NCBI GenBank assembly: GCA_041946825.1
Contig: JBHGBD010000019.1
Span: 1 to 64,000 of the forward strand
Length of the DNA stretch: 64,000 nucleotides
Direction of reading: 5' to 3'
Source: CAZTHM01 sp041946825
GTDB taxonomy: Bacteria > Acidobacteriota > Terriglobia > UBA7540
The notes under the pieces are model-generated. The model made no database searches, was not told where the DNA came from, and saw nothing but the letters and a program-made list of their open reading frames with translations. Below, piece after piece: positions 7,721-16,294 of this stretch; the first letter of the stretch is position 1, and each line of letters starts with the position of its first letter. Position numbers and translations under genes: made by a program.

Positions 7721-9169
7721 ATGAGCAAGTCGAGATCAGTCCTGAGTCGTTTCCTCGAATTCTTCAGCTCTCTCAAGTGCGGGCTCACTCTTCTGGGCCT
7801 TCTGGGCCTGGCAGTGATTATTGGGACGGTCGTCCTTCAACGTCCCATGGCCCAGGAAGGCCAGATTGAGCAGATCTATGCCCCGCAGACGATCCGGCTC
7901 CTCAACTTCTTTGGCCTATTCGACGTCTTTCACGCCTGGTGGTTCATCCTGTTGCTGGGTCTGCTGGGCGCGAACATCATTCTGGCCTCTTTGGAAAGAT
8001 TCCCCCAGGCCTGGCGGTATTTCTCGCGGCCGCATCGCGTCGCGGACGAGTGGTATGTGCGCAAGCTGCCGGTGGTGCAAGAGATCCCCCTCGGAACCAC
8101 GCCGCCGGAGGAAGCGCTCCAGCGCGCCGCCGGGGCCTTCGCCCATTCGGGGCTCCGCGTTCACCCCAAGGCGCTCCAGCAGGGAACGCTCTACATTGAG
8201 AAGCATCGGATTGCCCGGCTGGCGCCCTACGTTGTTCATCTGAGTTTGCTTGTCATCTTTGCCGGAGCCATCGTGGACGGCAAGTGGGGCTATCGGGGTT
8301 TCATCAATCTCGGGGCCGGGATGCGAAGCAATGAAATCGAATCGCTTTCGGGTAGCGGGCCCAGCCACCGTCTGCCGTTTACCTTGCGCTGCGATGGCGC
8401 GGGAATGGAGAAATATCCCGACGGCTCGCCGCAGCAATACTGGAGCCGGCTGGCGGTCGAGGAGAACGGCAAGGAAGTGCTCAAGAAGCAGATCTTCGTG
8501 AACGAGCCGCTCACCTACAAAGGCATCCGATTCTTCCAGGCGAGTTATGGCGCGACCGGCACGCCCACCAGGCTCGAGATGGAGGCCTCCTGGCCGGGAC
8601 AGTCGCGCCCTCCGCAAAAGTTTACCCTGCGTCCTGACGAGGCGATAACGCTCGGCGACTCCGGCGTTCAGGTCGCGTTGGCGGATTTCGTCCCCGACTT
8701 TGTCCTGCAGGGCAACCAGTTGAGCACGCGCTCGAACGAGCCGAATAATCCCGCCATCCGGCTGCAACTGACCCAAGCCGGGGGAAAGCGCTCTTCGGTC
8801 TGGGTATTCCCCAAGGCGCCGGAAATGAATTTCGCGGATGAGTCGGGAATCGTCTTCACATTGCGAGATGTGGAAATGGGCTACACCACCGGCCTGCAGG
8901 TGGCCAAGCAGCCCGGCAAGGAACTGATCTGGGGCGGCTGCCTGATTCTTGTTGCCGGGCTCAGCCTGGCGCTCTATATGTCCCACATCCGCATTTGGGG
9001 AGTTATCGGGCGAGGCGCCAAGGGACAGCCTGTGCTGTTGCTGGGCGGGCAGCCGAGCAAGTATCGCGAGAGCTTTGAGGAACGCTTCAAGCACCTCGCC
9101 GATGCGGTTCAGGAAGCGTTGCGCGCGCCGTCCGACGCAAAGCGCGAACCCGAGCGCATTGTGGCGTGA
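7721..9169 (+). CDS. resB: ResB-like cytochrome c biogenesis protein
   Basis: Membrane component of system II cytochrome c maturation, which with CcsA transports haem and attaches it to apocytochromes outside the membrane. At 482 residues it has the family layout: two N-terminal membrane segments (about 18-38 and 66-90), a third near 165-190, a large extracytoplasmic domain, and a last segment near 405-425 followed by a charged tail. The family motif F-F-Q-A-S-Y-G occurs in the outer domain. A weak GGGAG precedes the ATG. The next gene, 137 bp downstream, is ccsA, which supports the assignment. Confidence 0.9.
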   Translation: MSKSRSVLSRFLEFFSSLKCGLTLLGLLGLAVIIGTVVLQRPMAQEGQIEQIYAPQTIRLLNFFGLFDVFHAWWFILLLGLLGANIILASLERFPQAWRYFSRPHRVADEWYVRKLPVVQEIPLGTTPPEEALQRAAGAFAHSGLRVHPKALQQGTLYIEKHRIARLAPYVVHLSLLVIFAGAIVDGKWGYRGFINLGAGMRSNEIESLSGSGPSHRLPFTLRCDGAGMEKYPDGSPQQYWSRLAVEENGKEVLKKQIFVNEPLTYKGIRFFQASYGATGTPTRLEMEASWPGQSRPPQKFTLRPDEAITLGDSGVQVALADFVPDFVLQGNQLSTRSNEPNNPAIRLQLTQAGGKRSSVWVFPKAPEMNFADESGIVFTLRDVEMGYTTGLQVAKQPGKELIWGGCLILVAGLSLALYMSHIRIWGVIGRGAKGQPVLLLGGQPSKYRESFEERFKHLADAVQEALRAPSDAKREPERIVA

Positions 9170-9178
9170 CGGTGGTTT

Positions 9179-9230
9179 GTCATTCTGAGCCTGCCCCGGT
9201 GAAACCGGGCCAGAGCGAAGAATCTCAGCA
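9179..9230. repeat. Dispersed hairpin repeat, copy 1 (GTCATTCTGAG...GAAGAATCT)
   Basis: The element starts GTCATTCTGAGC and ends GAAGAATCTCAGCA, with a central stem of CCCGGT against ACCGGG (9195-9209). Two relatives with the same end sequences lie at 32739-32789 and 32810-32846. It sits between resB and ccsA. Confidence 0.6.
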
Positions 9231-9254
9231 TTTCCGGCCGGATTGTGAGTACCA

Positions 9255-9282
9255 GGCTGACGGCTGAGAGTTGATGGCTGAA
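9255..9282. repeat. 7-nt-period array (GGCTGAN) upstream of ccsA
   Basis: Four degenerate heptads of consensus GGCTGAN lie 24 bases before the ccsA ATG, just upstream of its ribosome-binding site. Confidence 0.6.
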
Positions 9283-9306
9283 AGCTTCTTTTGGAGGAAA
9301 GCTCGT

Positions 9307-10725
9307 ATGGCGAAGGCCTTAAGCACTCATGTTTCGGAACGCCGCCCGGGCAGCGCGGCGTCGGGAATTCTGCTGGGCGTGGGCGTGGCGGTTGCGACGG
9401 TATTGGCCATTTCCGTCCCGCGCCTGGTGGGCACAGCCGGTTGGATGACGGGCGAGAAGTTCCTCTATATCGCCCTGATTGCCTACCTGGGCGCCTCGGC
9501 GCTCTACTTCGCTTCCCTGGCGGTGCGGCAAAGTGTTTTGGTGTCGGGCGGTGCGGCCCTCACTCGCGGCGCGTTCCTGATTCACACCGCGGGCGTAGTC
9601 GTGCGCTGGGCGTCGTCGGGCCACGCGCCGTTTTCGAACATCTATGAAATGGTGCTGATGTTCTCCTGGGGCGTCGTGGCATTCCAGCTTCTGGCGGAAT
9701 GGAAATTCGAGCTGAAGTACTTCGGCGCGGTCACCCTGCCCATTACGGCACTCTCGCTGGTTCTGCTTCAGGTGCTCCCGGGCGAAATCCGCCCGTTGGT
9801 TCCGGCGCTGCAAAGCACCTGGCTGCAGATTCACGTCACCCTCGCTATCCTGAGTTATGCCGGATTTACGCTGGCTTTCGCCGCGGGAGTTCTCTACTTC
9901 ATCAAAGACGGCACCAGCGCTCGGACGTTTCTTAATTGGACGACAGGGCTCGTGGCGGGCACCTACGCGATCATCGCGTGGACTTCCATCGACCGCGGAT
10001 TCAACCTGCTCCTGCCCGCCTGGGACGCGGCGGCGGGGGAGAAAATCTTTGTCGGACCGAAGCAGGCGCTGATGGTTCCCGTTCCCAGCCTCGGCTGGCC
10101 GATCGTGATTGTTCTGGCGCTCTCGGTGGCGGCATTGGCGGCCAGCCTCTACGACACATTTTCCGAGCAGGCCGGCGCGGCGGCGCGCTGGGCGCGGCGC
10201 CTTTTCCTCGGGTCGGTGTTCATGCAATTCGCGGCACTGGTGGCGATGTCGGTGAAAATCGAGTCGGGGCCTTACTTCGCCGCGCAAGTCGGCCAGAATG
10301 TGGAAGTGGCGTTTTCCTCCAGCCCCTTCCTGCTTTCGGGAATCGTCTGCGGAATCTTCATGTCACTGGCTTGGCTGGTCCTGGCCTCGAAGCATGACGC
10401 GATCGTAGAATTCCTCCCTCATCGCGATACGCTCGACAACCTGATCTACAAGACCGTCGCCGTTTCCTTCCCGCTGCTGACCCTGATGATTATTGCCGGC
10501 GCCTATTGGGCCAACCGCACCTGGGGCTCGTACTGGAGCTGGGACCCGAAGGAAGACTGGGCGCTAATCACCTGGCTGACCTACGCGGGATACCTCCACA
10601 TGCGGCTGACGCGTGGCTGGCGCGGACGTCGCGCCGCCTACATGGCCATCATTGGCTTCGCGATTGTCATGTTCACCTTCCTCGGCGTCACCTACCTGCT
10701 TCCTGGCCTGCACGCGTATGCGTGA
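9307..10725 (+). CDS. ccsA: CcsA/ResC-type cytochrome c synthase subunit
   Basis: Polytopic haem-handling partner of ResB in system II cytochrome c biogenesis; 472 residues with many hydrophobic segments. The diagnostic tryptophan-rich WWD segment is intact near the C-terminus (W-G-S-Y-W-S-W-D-P-K-E-D-W), where haem is presented for attachment. Conserved histidines that could ligate haem occur in H-T-A-G-V-V and H-V-T-L-A-I-L. The start is fixed by TTGGAGGAAA 9 nt upstream of ATG 9307; a further in-frame ATG at 9271 is inside the heptad array and has no ribosome-binding site. Confidence 0.92.
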   Translation: MAKALSTHVSERRPGSAASGILLGVGVAVATVLAISVPRLVGTAGWMTGEKFLYIALIAYLGASALYFASLAVRQSVLVSGGAALTRGAFLIHTAGVVVRWASSGHAPFSNIYEMVLMFSWGVVAFQLLAEWKFELKYFGAVTLPITALSLVLLQVLPGEIRPLVPALQSTWLQIHVTLAILSYAGFTLAFAAGVLYFIKDGTSARTFLNWTTGLVAGTYAIIAWTSIDRGFNLLLPAWDAAAGEKIFVGPKQALMVPVPSLGWPIVIVLALSVAALAASLYDTFSEQAGAAARWARRLFLGSVFMQFAALVAMSVKIESGPYFAAQVGQNVEVAFSSSPFLLSGIVCGIFMSLAWLVLASKHDAIVEFLPHRDTLDNLIYKTVAVSFPLLTLMIIAGAYWANRTWGSYWSWDPKEDWALITWLTYAGYLHMRLTRGWRGRRAAYMAIIGFAIVMFTFLGVTYLLPGLHAYA

Positions 10726-10752
10726 GAAAAGCGGAATACGGTAGACGGGGAA

Positions 10753-10787
10753 GGCAGAAGGCAGAAGGCAGAAGGCAGAAGGCAGAG
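10753..10787. repeat. Perfect 7-nt tandem repeat (GGCAGAA)x5
   Basis: Four exact GGCAGAA units and one GGCAGAG unit follow the ccsA stop codon by 27 bases. This is the cleanest array of the window. Confidence 0.85.
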
Positions 10788-10880
10788 GAACATCCTTTGA
10801 GGGCGTGGTTTCGGTCGCGCCCGTTTCGTTCCGTACTCGCCACCACAATCGCCCGTTCCACTGTTCCGGTCGCCCAAGGG

Positions 10881-10928
10881 CCAGTGACCCAGTAAGGCAA
10901 TGGCCCAATGACCCGACGGCTCAATCCC
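10881..10928. repeat. 8-nt-period array (CCARTGRC-like)
   Basis: Six degenerate octads related to CCAATGAC lie between ccsA and the cytochrome gene, 46 bases before the latter's start. The period is 8, unlike the neighbouring 7-nt array. Confidence 0.55.
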
Positions 10929-10974
10929 TTTCCTGACTAATTGTCCTTACGGTAAACTGGATGCGAGGCGTTCT

Positions 10975-12555
10975 ATGAGGCGCATCGGTACAGTTTTGTG
11001 CCTACTGCCAGTTCTGTTGCTGACGGGCGGCATCTTCGCCGGCGGGGAAGGAGAAACCTCGTCCAATCAGCCCTATCGGCCCTTCATCCCCCAGACCTGG
11101 GACGACCTCCGCAGTTTTGACGTTCCTCTGGCTGACCGCGCGCACTCGCCCGAGGAAGTTTCCTGGGACTACTACTATCGCGTTCCGTGGCGGGCGATTT
11201 ACCGCAGCTATCCGGTTTACGCGCCGGGGCACGAACCGCCGGGCTATTTCGAATCCCTTCGCCAGCAGGAGCCCGAGGTCATCTGGGGAGTCGACCGCGT
11301 CGGCGGCACGCACCGGCCCGTCCTCGAAAAACCGGCCGACTGGGTCGCGGCGGGCGAGTTGGTCTTCGATGCTCCCATCGCTTACGACTCCGACCTCTGG
11401 GGCGCGTCGGTGGTCGGCGTGGACGACGTCCGCAATCCCGCCTGGTACAGCGCGACCGGCACGCCGGTCGGCGCCGACGGCGTGATGCCCTTCGCGCGCT
11501 ACGTGATCCGCAGGAAAGGCGTCGTCGAGCTCGGGCAGCAGTCCTGCGGGATGTGCCACACGCGCGTGATGGCGGACGGCGCGGTGGTGAAAGGCGCGCA
11601 GGGAAATTTCCCCTTCGATCGCGCCCTGGCGTTTCGGCTGGAGCGTCTGGCGAGGGACACGGCCGACAAGGACGAACTTCTCGCCCGCGTGCGCCTGTCC
11701 ATGCGCTCATCTCATGGCGCGCCGTGGATCGAACCCGCGCCCGACGCGCGTCTCAGCGAGATGTCATTGGAGGAAGTCATCACGGCGCTGCACGCGATTC
11801 CGCCCGGCGTAATTGACCGCACCGGCAGCGGTCCATTCCATCCTATTCAAACGCCCGACCTGATTGGCGTGAAGGACCGGCTCTACCTTGACCATACGGG
11901 CCTGGGGCAGCAGCACTCGGTCGCCGACTTCATGCGCTACGCGGCGCTCAATCAGGACATGAAGGGCCTGGCGCGCTATGGCGACTTCATCCCCGAGGGT
12001 CCCGATTTCCGCGCCCTGCCTGACCCCAAATCGCGCACCCGGTATCTCGACGAAGAGCTTTACGCCCTGGCGCAGTTTGTCTACTCGCTCACGCCGCCGG
12101 AGAATCCCCACCGGCTGGACGCGACGGCGGCGCGCGGTGGCGAGGTTTTCCAGCGCGAAGGCTGCGCGCGCTGCCACACCCCGCCCCTCTACTCGAATAA
12201 CAAGCTGACGCTCGCCGAAGGCTTTGCGCCGTCAGCGGATTTGATGAAGGACCTGGAGATTGAGCCCGTTTCTGTGGGCACCGATCCGGCGCTGGCGCTG
12301 CGGACGCGGCGCGGCACGGGCTTCTATAAGGTGCCGTCGCTGCGCGGGCTCTGGTATCGCGGCATGTTCCCTCACGACGGCTCGTGCGCCACGCTCGAAG
12401 ATTGGTTCGACCCGCGACGCCTGCGGGAGGATTACGTTCCGACGGGTTACAGAGGCTATGGGGTTACCCATCGCGCCGTTCCGGGCCACAAGTTCGGTCT
12501 CGACCTTTCCCCCGCCGATAAGGCCGCCCTCATCGCCTTCCTGAAAACCTTGTAG
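10975..12555 (+). CDS. Secreted dihaem cytochrome c, cytochrome c peroxidase/MauG-like
   Basis: Exported protein of 526 residues. A signal peptide covers about residues 1-22. Two haem c attachment sites are visible: C-G-M-C-H near residue 190 and C-A-R-C-H near residue 400. The C-terminal part, with L-R-G-L-W-Y-R-G-M-F-P-H-D-G-S and L-S-P-A-D-K-A-A-L-I-A-F-L, matches the second domain of dihaem cytochrome c peroxidases and MauG-like proteins. Position directly after resB-ccsA, the machinery that attaches haem c, fits. Whether it is a peroxidase or an electron carrier is not decidable from sequence; the N-terminal 180 residues are unlike classical peroxidases. Confidence 0.82.
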   Translation: MRRIGTVLCLLPVLLLTGGIFAGGEGETSSNQPYRPFIPQTWDDLRSFDVPLADRAHSPEEVSWDYYYRVPWRAIYRSYPVYAPGHEPPGYFESLRQQEPEVIWGVDRVGGTHRPVLEKPADWVAAGELVFDAPIAYDSDLWGASVVGVDDVRNPAWYSATGTPVGADGVMPFARYVIRRKGVVELGQQSCGMCHTRVMADGAVVKGAQGNFPFDRALAFRLERLARDTADKDELLARVRLSMRSSHGAPWIEPAPDARLSEMSLEEVITALHAIPPGVIDRTGSGPFHPIQTPDLIGVKDRLYLDHTGLGQQHSVADFMRYAALNQDMKGLARYGDFIPEGPDFRALPDPKSRTRYLDEELYALAQFVYSLTPPENPHRLDATAARGGEVFQREGCARCHTPPLYSNNKLTLAEGFAPSADLMKDLEIEPVSVGTDPALALRTRRGTGFYKVPSLRGLWYRGMFPHDGSCATLEDWFDPRRLREDYVPTGYRGYGVTHRAVPGHKFGLDLSPADKAALIAFLKTL

Positions 12556-12980
12556 CGCTGCCCGAAGCTCTCCCCGACGAAGGAAGGGACCGACGGTTTT
12601 CCTCCGCTCCGACCGGCAGTAACAGTCACTGCCAACCCTGGGTATGGTCATTCCCGCGAGCGCGGGAATCCAGGCCCGGCGCGTCTCCCGCGTTGCGGAC
12701 GCCTCACCGGGGCGTCTCTGCTTCCGCGGCCTGCCTCCGCCGGGGCAAGGAGACGCTACTTATATAGGCTATCATTAGAAAACAAAGACTCTCAAGTGTG
12801 GCATTTTGCCCCACTTGCCAGAAGTCACTCTCATCGCTTTGAGCTGAAGTAAGCCTTTAATATTCAGTGGGTTAGAATTTTGCGCGCAATTGGCGGAGTG
12901 TGATTTTTGAGACCAGTGAGACTGAGGAGACTGTTGAGCACCGGGTGGTTGAACCTGAGCAGGCAAGGCCGGCGCGCCGG
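12556..12980. other. Gene-free region between convergent genes, rich in palindromes
   Basis: No coding sequence is supported in these 425 bases. The clearest element is TTCCCGCG-AG-CGCGGGAA (12651-12668) inside GTCATTCCCGCG...GGAATCCAGG, a common type of dispersed palindromic repeat. GCGTCTC (12713-12719) and GAGACGC (12750-12756) form a wider stem further on. Past 12760 the sequence becomes AT-rich. One hairpin may end transcription from the two sides. Confidence 0.5.
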
Positions 12981-13376
12981 TCACTTGGCCATCAGTTCTT
13001 CGACTTTGCGGATGAGGACCTGCGGATCGTAGACGGGTTTCTCGATGTAGCCGTCGGCGCCGGACGCGGCGAGGAGGCGCTCGCGGTCGCCTTCCATGGC
13101 GTGCGCCGTGGCGAGGAGTATCGGAAGCGCTTTGCCCTCGGGCTGCTGGCGGATCAAGTGCGCTACGTCGAGGCCGTCCACGGGGTGGCCATCGTAAGTA
13201 CAATTCGCCAGCGACACGTCGAGGATCACCACATCAATATTCCGGTCGCTGACAAGGCGCAGGATCTCGCCCACATCTTCGGTGCAAGTCACCTGGTGGC
13301 CGCCCGCGCGTTCCAGCGCCAGGCGATAAAACTTGGCCACGAGCGAATTGTCTTCAACCACCAGAACGCGTGCCAT
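12981..13376 (-). CDS. Receiver-only response regulator paired with globin-coupled kinase
   Basis: Single receiver domain of 131 residues. Visible are V-V-E-D-N near the start, the phospho-acceptor Asp in V-V-I-L-D-V-S-L, the T of L-L-A-T-A-H and the K of I-E-K-P-V. A histidine-bearing insert (Y-D-G-H-P-V-D-G-L) follows the phosphorylation loop. It starts 16 bp after the stop codon of the hybrid kinase upstream and is almost surely co-transcribed with it, so it is the probable terminal phosphate acceptor. There is no DNA-binding output domain. Confidence 0.88.
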   Translation of the reverse strand: MARVLVVEDNSLVAKFYRLALERAGGHQVTCTEDVGEILRLVSDRNIDVVILDVSLANCTYDGHPVDGLDVAHLIRQQPEGKALPILLATAHAMEGDRERLLAASGADGYIEKPVYDPQVLIRKVEELMAK

Positions 13377-13392
13377 AAGTTTGGAAGCTCCC

Positions 13393-15171
13393 TCATGAGG
13401 CGGGGCGGCGCGGACTCGGAGCCTCGCTCGATTGCCGGCGAAGCTGGTCGAGGCGCGCGACGAACCTCTCTCCGTCGATAGGCTTCTGCCAGATTTCGGC
13501 GGTGGCGTGGAGCACGGTCAAGCGCTCCTGCGCTTCGCCGGGGTCGTAGCCGGTCACCATCAGACAGTACAGTTCCTGAGACAGTGTGCCGCTTTGGAGG
13601 TTCATGACCAGATCGGCGCCGTCGCCCAGCACCGCCCCTGGCCGTTGCGGCAGCGCCATATCCACCACCACAAACAGTGGGTGGAAGCGTCGCGAGGCGT
13701 CAAGAGCGTCGTCCGCGGTCGCCGCGCCCAGCACGTAGAAGCCGTGCTTCGAGAGGAGGGTCCTGAGATACAGCCGGAACTCCGGATCGTTGTCGACGAC
13801 TAAAACGCGCGCCCCCGATTCGTCCCCGGTCGCGGTCAGGCTTTCCTTCCCCAGCGCGTGAACCGGGTCCTGAGCGGCCCGGCTCAACGGCAAGGAGAAA
13901 GAAACCGTGGTCCCGCAGCCTCTTCCCGCGCTGGTGAGTTTGATTCGCCCTCCCATCATTTCCACCATTTTCCGGCTGATGGCGAGGCCGAGTCCGCTTC
14001 CCCCATGCTGTCGAGTAAAAGAACTGTCTACCTGACGGAACTTCTCGAACAGGAGGGGCTGCTTCTCGAGCGGGATTCCCACGCCGGTGTCCTGGACTTC
14101 CAGCAGGAGATAACCGCGCTCCGGAAAGGCCTGGCCACGAAGCGTGATCCAGCCCTGCTCGGTGAACTTCACGGCGTTGCTGACCAGGTTGATCAGGACT
14201 TGCTTGACGCGCACGCGGTCTCCCGTAACCGGTGGAAGGTCCACCTGCTCGGTCTCGTCAATCAGTGTCAATTGCTTGTGGGCGGCGTGCAGGGCCACGA
14301 CGGACTTGGCCTCGGCCAGGATGGGCCGCAGGTCCACGGTCTCAAGGGTCAAGCGCAGTTTTCCCGCCTCGATCTTGGCGATATCGAGGATGTCGTTGAC
14401 GATCGAGAGCTGGTGCTCGGCGCTGCGCACCACATCGCGCAACAACTCGCGTTCCTCTTCGGGCGATTCGCAGAGGCCGTCGAGTATGAGCCGCGTAAAT
14501 CCCAAAATGGAATTGAGGGGAGTGCGCAGCTCGTGGGAAGTTGTCGCCAGGAATTCCGTCTTGACGCGGGAAAGTTCCGCCAGTTCGAGGTTCGCCTGCT
14601 CCAGGCGCCGATTCAATTCGCTGAGCACCCGGATGCTTTCCTGAAAATACGACTCGCACATCAGGTTCAGGTCAAGGTTAAGGATCTTATCGAGAGCCGT
14701 TTTGGTGGACTCCAGACGAGGAGCGTCGGAGCGCAGTTCGGAGCTTAAGGCGTCCTGAAGGTGGTCGCGTATCAAGCCCATCGAGCTGATGACGTATCGC
14801 TGCGAGAGGCCCACTTTCACGTGACGCACACCAATTTTGTACCGTTCGGCGGCGTAGGTTTCATCGTAGGGACCGGTGAAGACCCGGCGAGCCCATTTTT
14901 GCAAGGTGCCCTTGAGGCGTTCGATCTGAGCCTGACCTCCGGTAAATACTTTCGCGGCATCCGGATGCAGGGCGATCTGGTTGTAGAAGCGCTCCGACAA
15001 AGCAGGGAAATGGCCCTCCATCCTGGGGGCGACCACCTGGAGAAGCCGGGCATCTTCGTCGGTGAAGCCGACGTAGCGCTTCATCTCAATGAAAAACGTT
15101 TCGGGCTTTCTGGTCACCGCCTGTACCCTGTGATAAAATTGCTCATCGAGGGCCCTGTCGAAGGACCGCAT
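13393..15171 (-). CDS. Globin-coupled hybrid sensor histidine kinase
   Basis: Soluble oxygen or haem-ligand sensor kinase of 592 residues with no membrane segment. Residues about 30-180 form a protoglobin/globin-coupled sensor domain; His117 in I-G-V-R-H-V-K-V-G-L is placed as the proximal haem ligand. A short coiled linker leads to HisKA with the phospho-acceptor His213 (T-T-S-H-E-L-R-T-P), then HATPase with D-T-G-V-G-I-P and G-G-S-G-L-G-L-A-I-S. The C-terminal receiver has V-L-V-V-D-N-D-P and the acceptor Asp in V-V-V-D-M-A-L. The start is divergent from an NtrB-type kinase gene with only 16 bp between the two chosen start codons; a shorter start at M30 is possible. Confidence 0.9.
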   Translation of the reverse strand: MRSFDRALDEQFYHRVQAVTRKPETFFIEMKRYVGFTDEDARLLQVVAPRMEGHFPALSERFYNQIALHPDAAKVFTGGQAQIERLKGTLQKWARRVFTGPYDETYAAERYKIGVRHVKVGLSQRYVISSMGLIRDHLQDALSSELRSDAPRLESTKTALDKILNLDLNLMCESYFQESIRVLSELNRRLEQANLELAELSRVKTEFLATTSHELRTPLNSILGFTRLILDGLCESPEEERELLRDVVRSAEHQLSIVNDILDIAKIEAGKLRLTLETVDLRPILAEAKSVVALHAAHKQLTLIDETEQVDLPPVTGDRVRVKQVLINLVSNAVKFTEQGWITLRGQAFPERGYLLLEVQDTGVGIPLEKQPLLFEKFRQVDSSFTRQHGGSGLGLAISRKMVEMMGGRIKLTSAGRGCGTTVSFSLPLSRAAQDPVHALGKESLTATGDESGARVLVVDNDPEFRLYLRTLLSKHGFYVLGAATADDALDASRRFHPLFVVVDMALPQRPGAVLGDGADLVMNLQSGTLSQELYCLMVTGYDPGEAQERLTVLHATAEIWQKPIDGERFVARLDQLRRQSSEAPSPRRPAS

Positions 15172-15187
15172 CTTACCATTGGACTGG

Positions 15188-16294
15188 ATGCATCCAAAAC
15201 GACTTCTCCGGTTTCCCCCAACCTTCGGCCAGAATCTCGTTGTTCTGGCGATAGCTCTGGCGGGAATTGTTGCTTTAATGCTTTATGAGTCCTTCCAGGA
15301 GGGACTGACAGTCCGTCATGGACTCGTGATCGCTCTGCTGGCGGCGCTGTCGGCAGCCACCGGCATGCTGATTTACCAGGAACGGCGCTCCTGGACGCTT
15401 CTACGCGACCTGCGAGCGGCCATTGGCAAGATCGCGCCCAATTACGCCCGCCTCACGGCCGGACAGGATTTCCCCACCGGCACGGCGGGGCTCGAGAAGG
15501 AGATCCGAACCCTGACCGAGCGCTGGCAGGAATTCTGCCAGAGTTGCCAGCGTGTCCACGATGCGGAGATGGTTCACGCCGAACACCTGGCGACCATTGG
15601 CGAGCTGGCCGCCGGCCTGGCGCACGAGATCCGCAATCCTCTGGCGGGCATCGCCGGAGCCATTGAAATCATCACCAAGGATTTCCCGAAGGATCATCCC
15701 GACCGGGAAGTACTCGAAGATCTGCGGCAGGAAGTGCGCCGCATCGAGAAGACGCTCAACGACTTGCTGATTTACGCGCGCCCCAAGCCGCCGCAATTCG
15801 GCCAGGCGGACATCAAAGAGACGATCGTCCGGACGCTTCAGCTCGCGCGCCAGCAAACCGGAACACGGCAGGTGGATTTTTCGATTCAAATTGCGCCATC
15901 TCTGCCCAAATTCCTGGCGGACTCCGAGCAACTCCACCAGGTCTTGTTAAACCTCGTCCTGAATGGAATCCAGGCCATCGAGAAGGAAGGCAAGATTACC
16001 ATTGAAGCGAAACTGCGTGGCTCCGACAGGCTCGGTGGGCCGGAGTCGGTCGAGATTTCGGTGACCGACACGGGGCCTGGAATACCTCACGAGCATCTGG
16101 AGCGAATCTTTCGCCCCTTCTACACGACCAAGCGCGGGGGAACAGGCTTGGGGTTGTCACTCTGCCGGCGTATTATTGCCGCGCACGGCGGAACGCTGAC
16201 CGCCGAAAGTGAGCTGAAAAAGGGAAGCCGCTTTATTATCCGCATCCCTCTGCGCGAAGTCGCCGAGGAAGTCAAACAAGTTTATGTCCAATGA
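15188..16294 (+). CDS. NtrB/AtoS-type membrane sensor histidine kinase
   Basis: Protein of 368 residues. Two hydrophobic segments (about 13-33 and 42-62) have almost no extracytoplasmic loop between them, so the signal is probably sensed in the membrane or cytoplasm. A coiled linker leads to HisKA with the acceptor His146 (A-H-E-I-R-N-P), followed by HATPase with an N box (L-N-L-V-L-N-G-I-Q-A), D-T-G-P-G-I-P and G-G-T-G-L-G-L-S. The last 11 bases overlap the following sigma-54 regulator gene, its cognate partner. A TTG at 15179 in frame is an alternative start. Confidence 0.9.
   Translation: MHPKRLLRFPPTFGQNLVVLAIALAGIVALMLYESFQEGLTVRHGLVIALLAALSAATGMLIYQERRSWTLLRDLRAAIGKIAPNYARLTAGQDFPTGTAGLEKEIRTLTERWQEFCQSCQRVHDAEMVHAEHLATIGELAAGLAHEIRNPLAGIAGAIEIITKDFPKDHPDREVLEDLRQEVRRIEKTLNDLLIYARPKPPQFGQADIKETIVRTLQLARQQTGTRQVDFSIQIAPSLPKFLADSEQLHQVLLNLVLNGIQAIEKEGKITIEAKLRGSDRLGGPESVEISVTDTGPGIPHEHLERIFRPFYTTKRGGTGLGLSLCRRIIAAHGGTLTAESELKKGSRFIIRIPLREVAEEVKQVYVQ

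Noticed and set aside
7916..9094. 392-residue open frame antisense to resB
   Set aside because: Shadow frame; resB has recognisable family features and a conserved partner gene.
10753..10787. CRISPR array
   Set aside because: Units are 7 bases without spacers and no cas genes are present; the PD-(D/E)XK protein at 51496-52701 has no CRISPR context.
12775..13203. 142-residue open frame in and beside the palindrome-rich gap
   Set aside because: Arg/Pro/Ser-rich shadow of the receiver gene with no recognisable domain.
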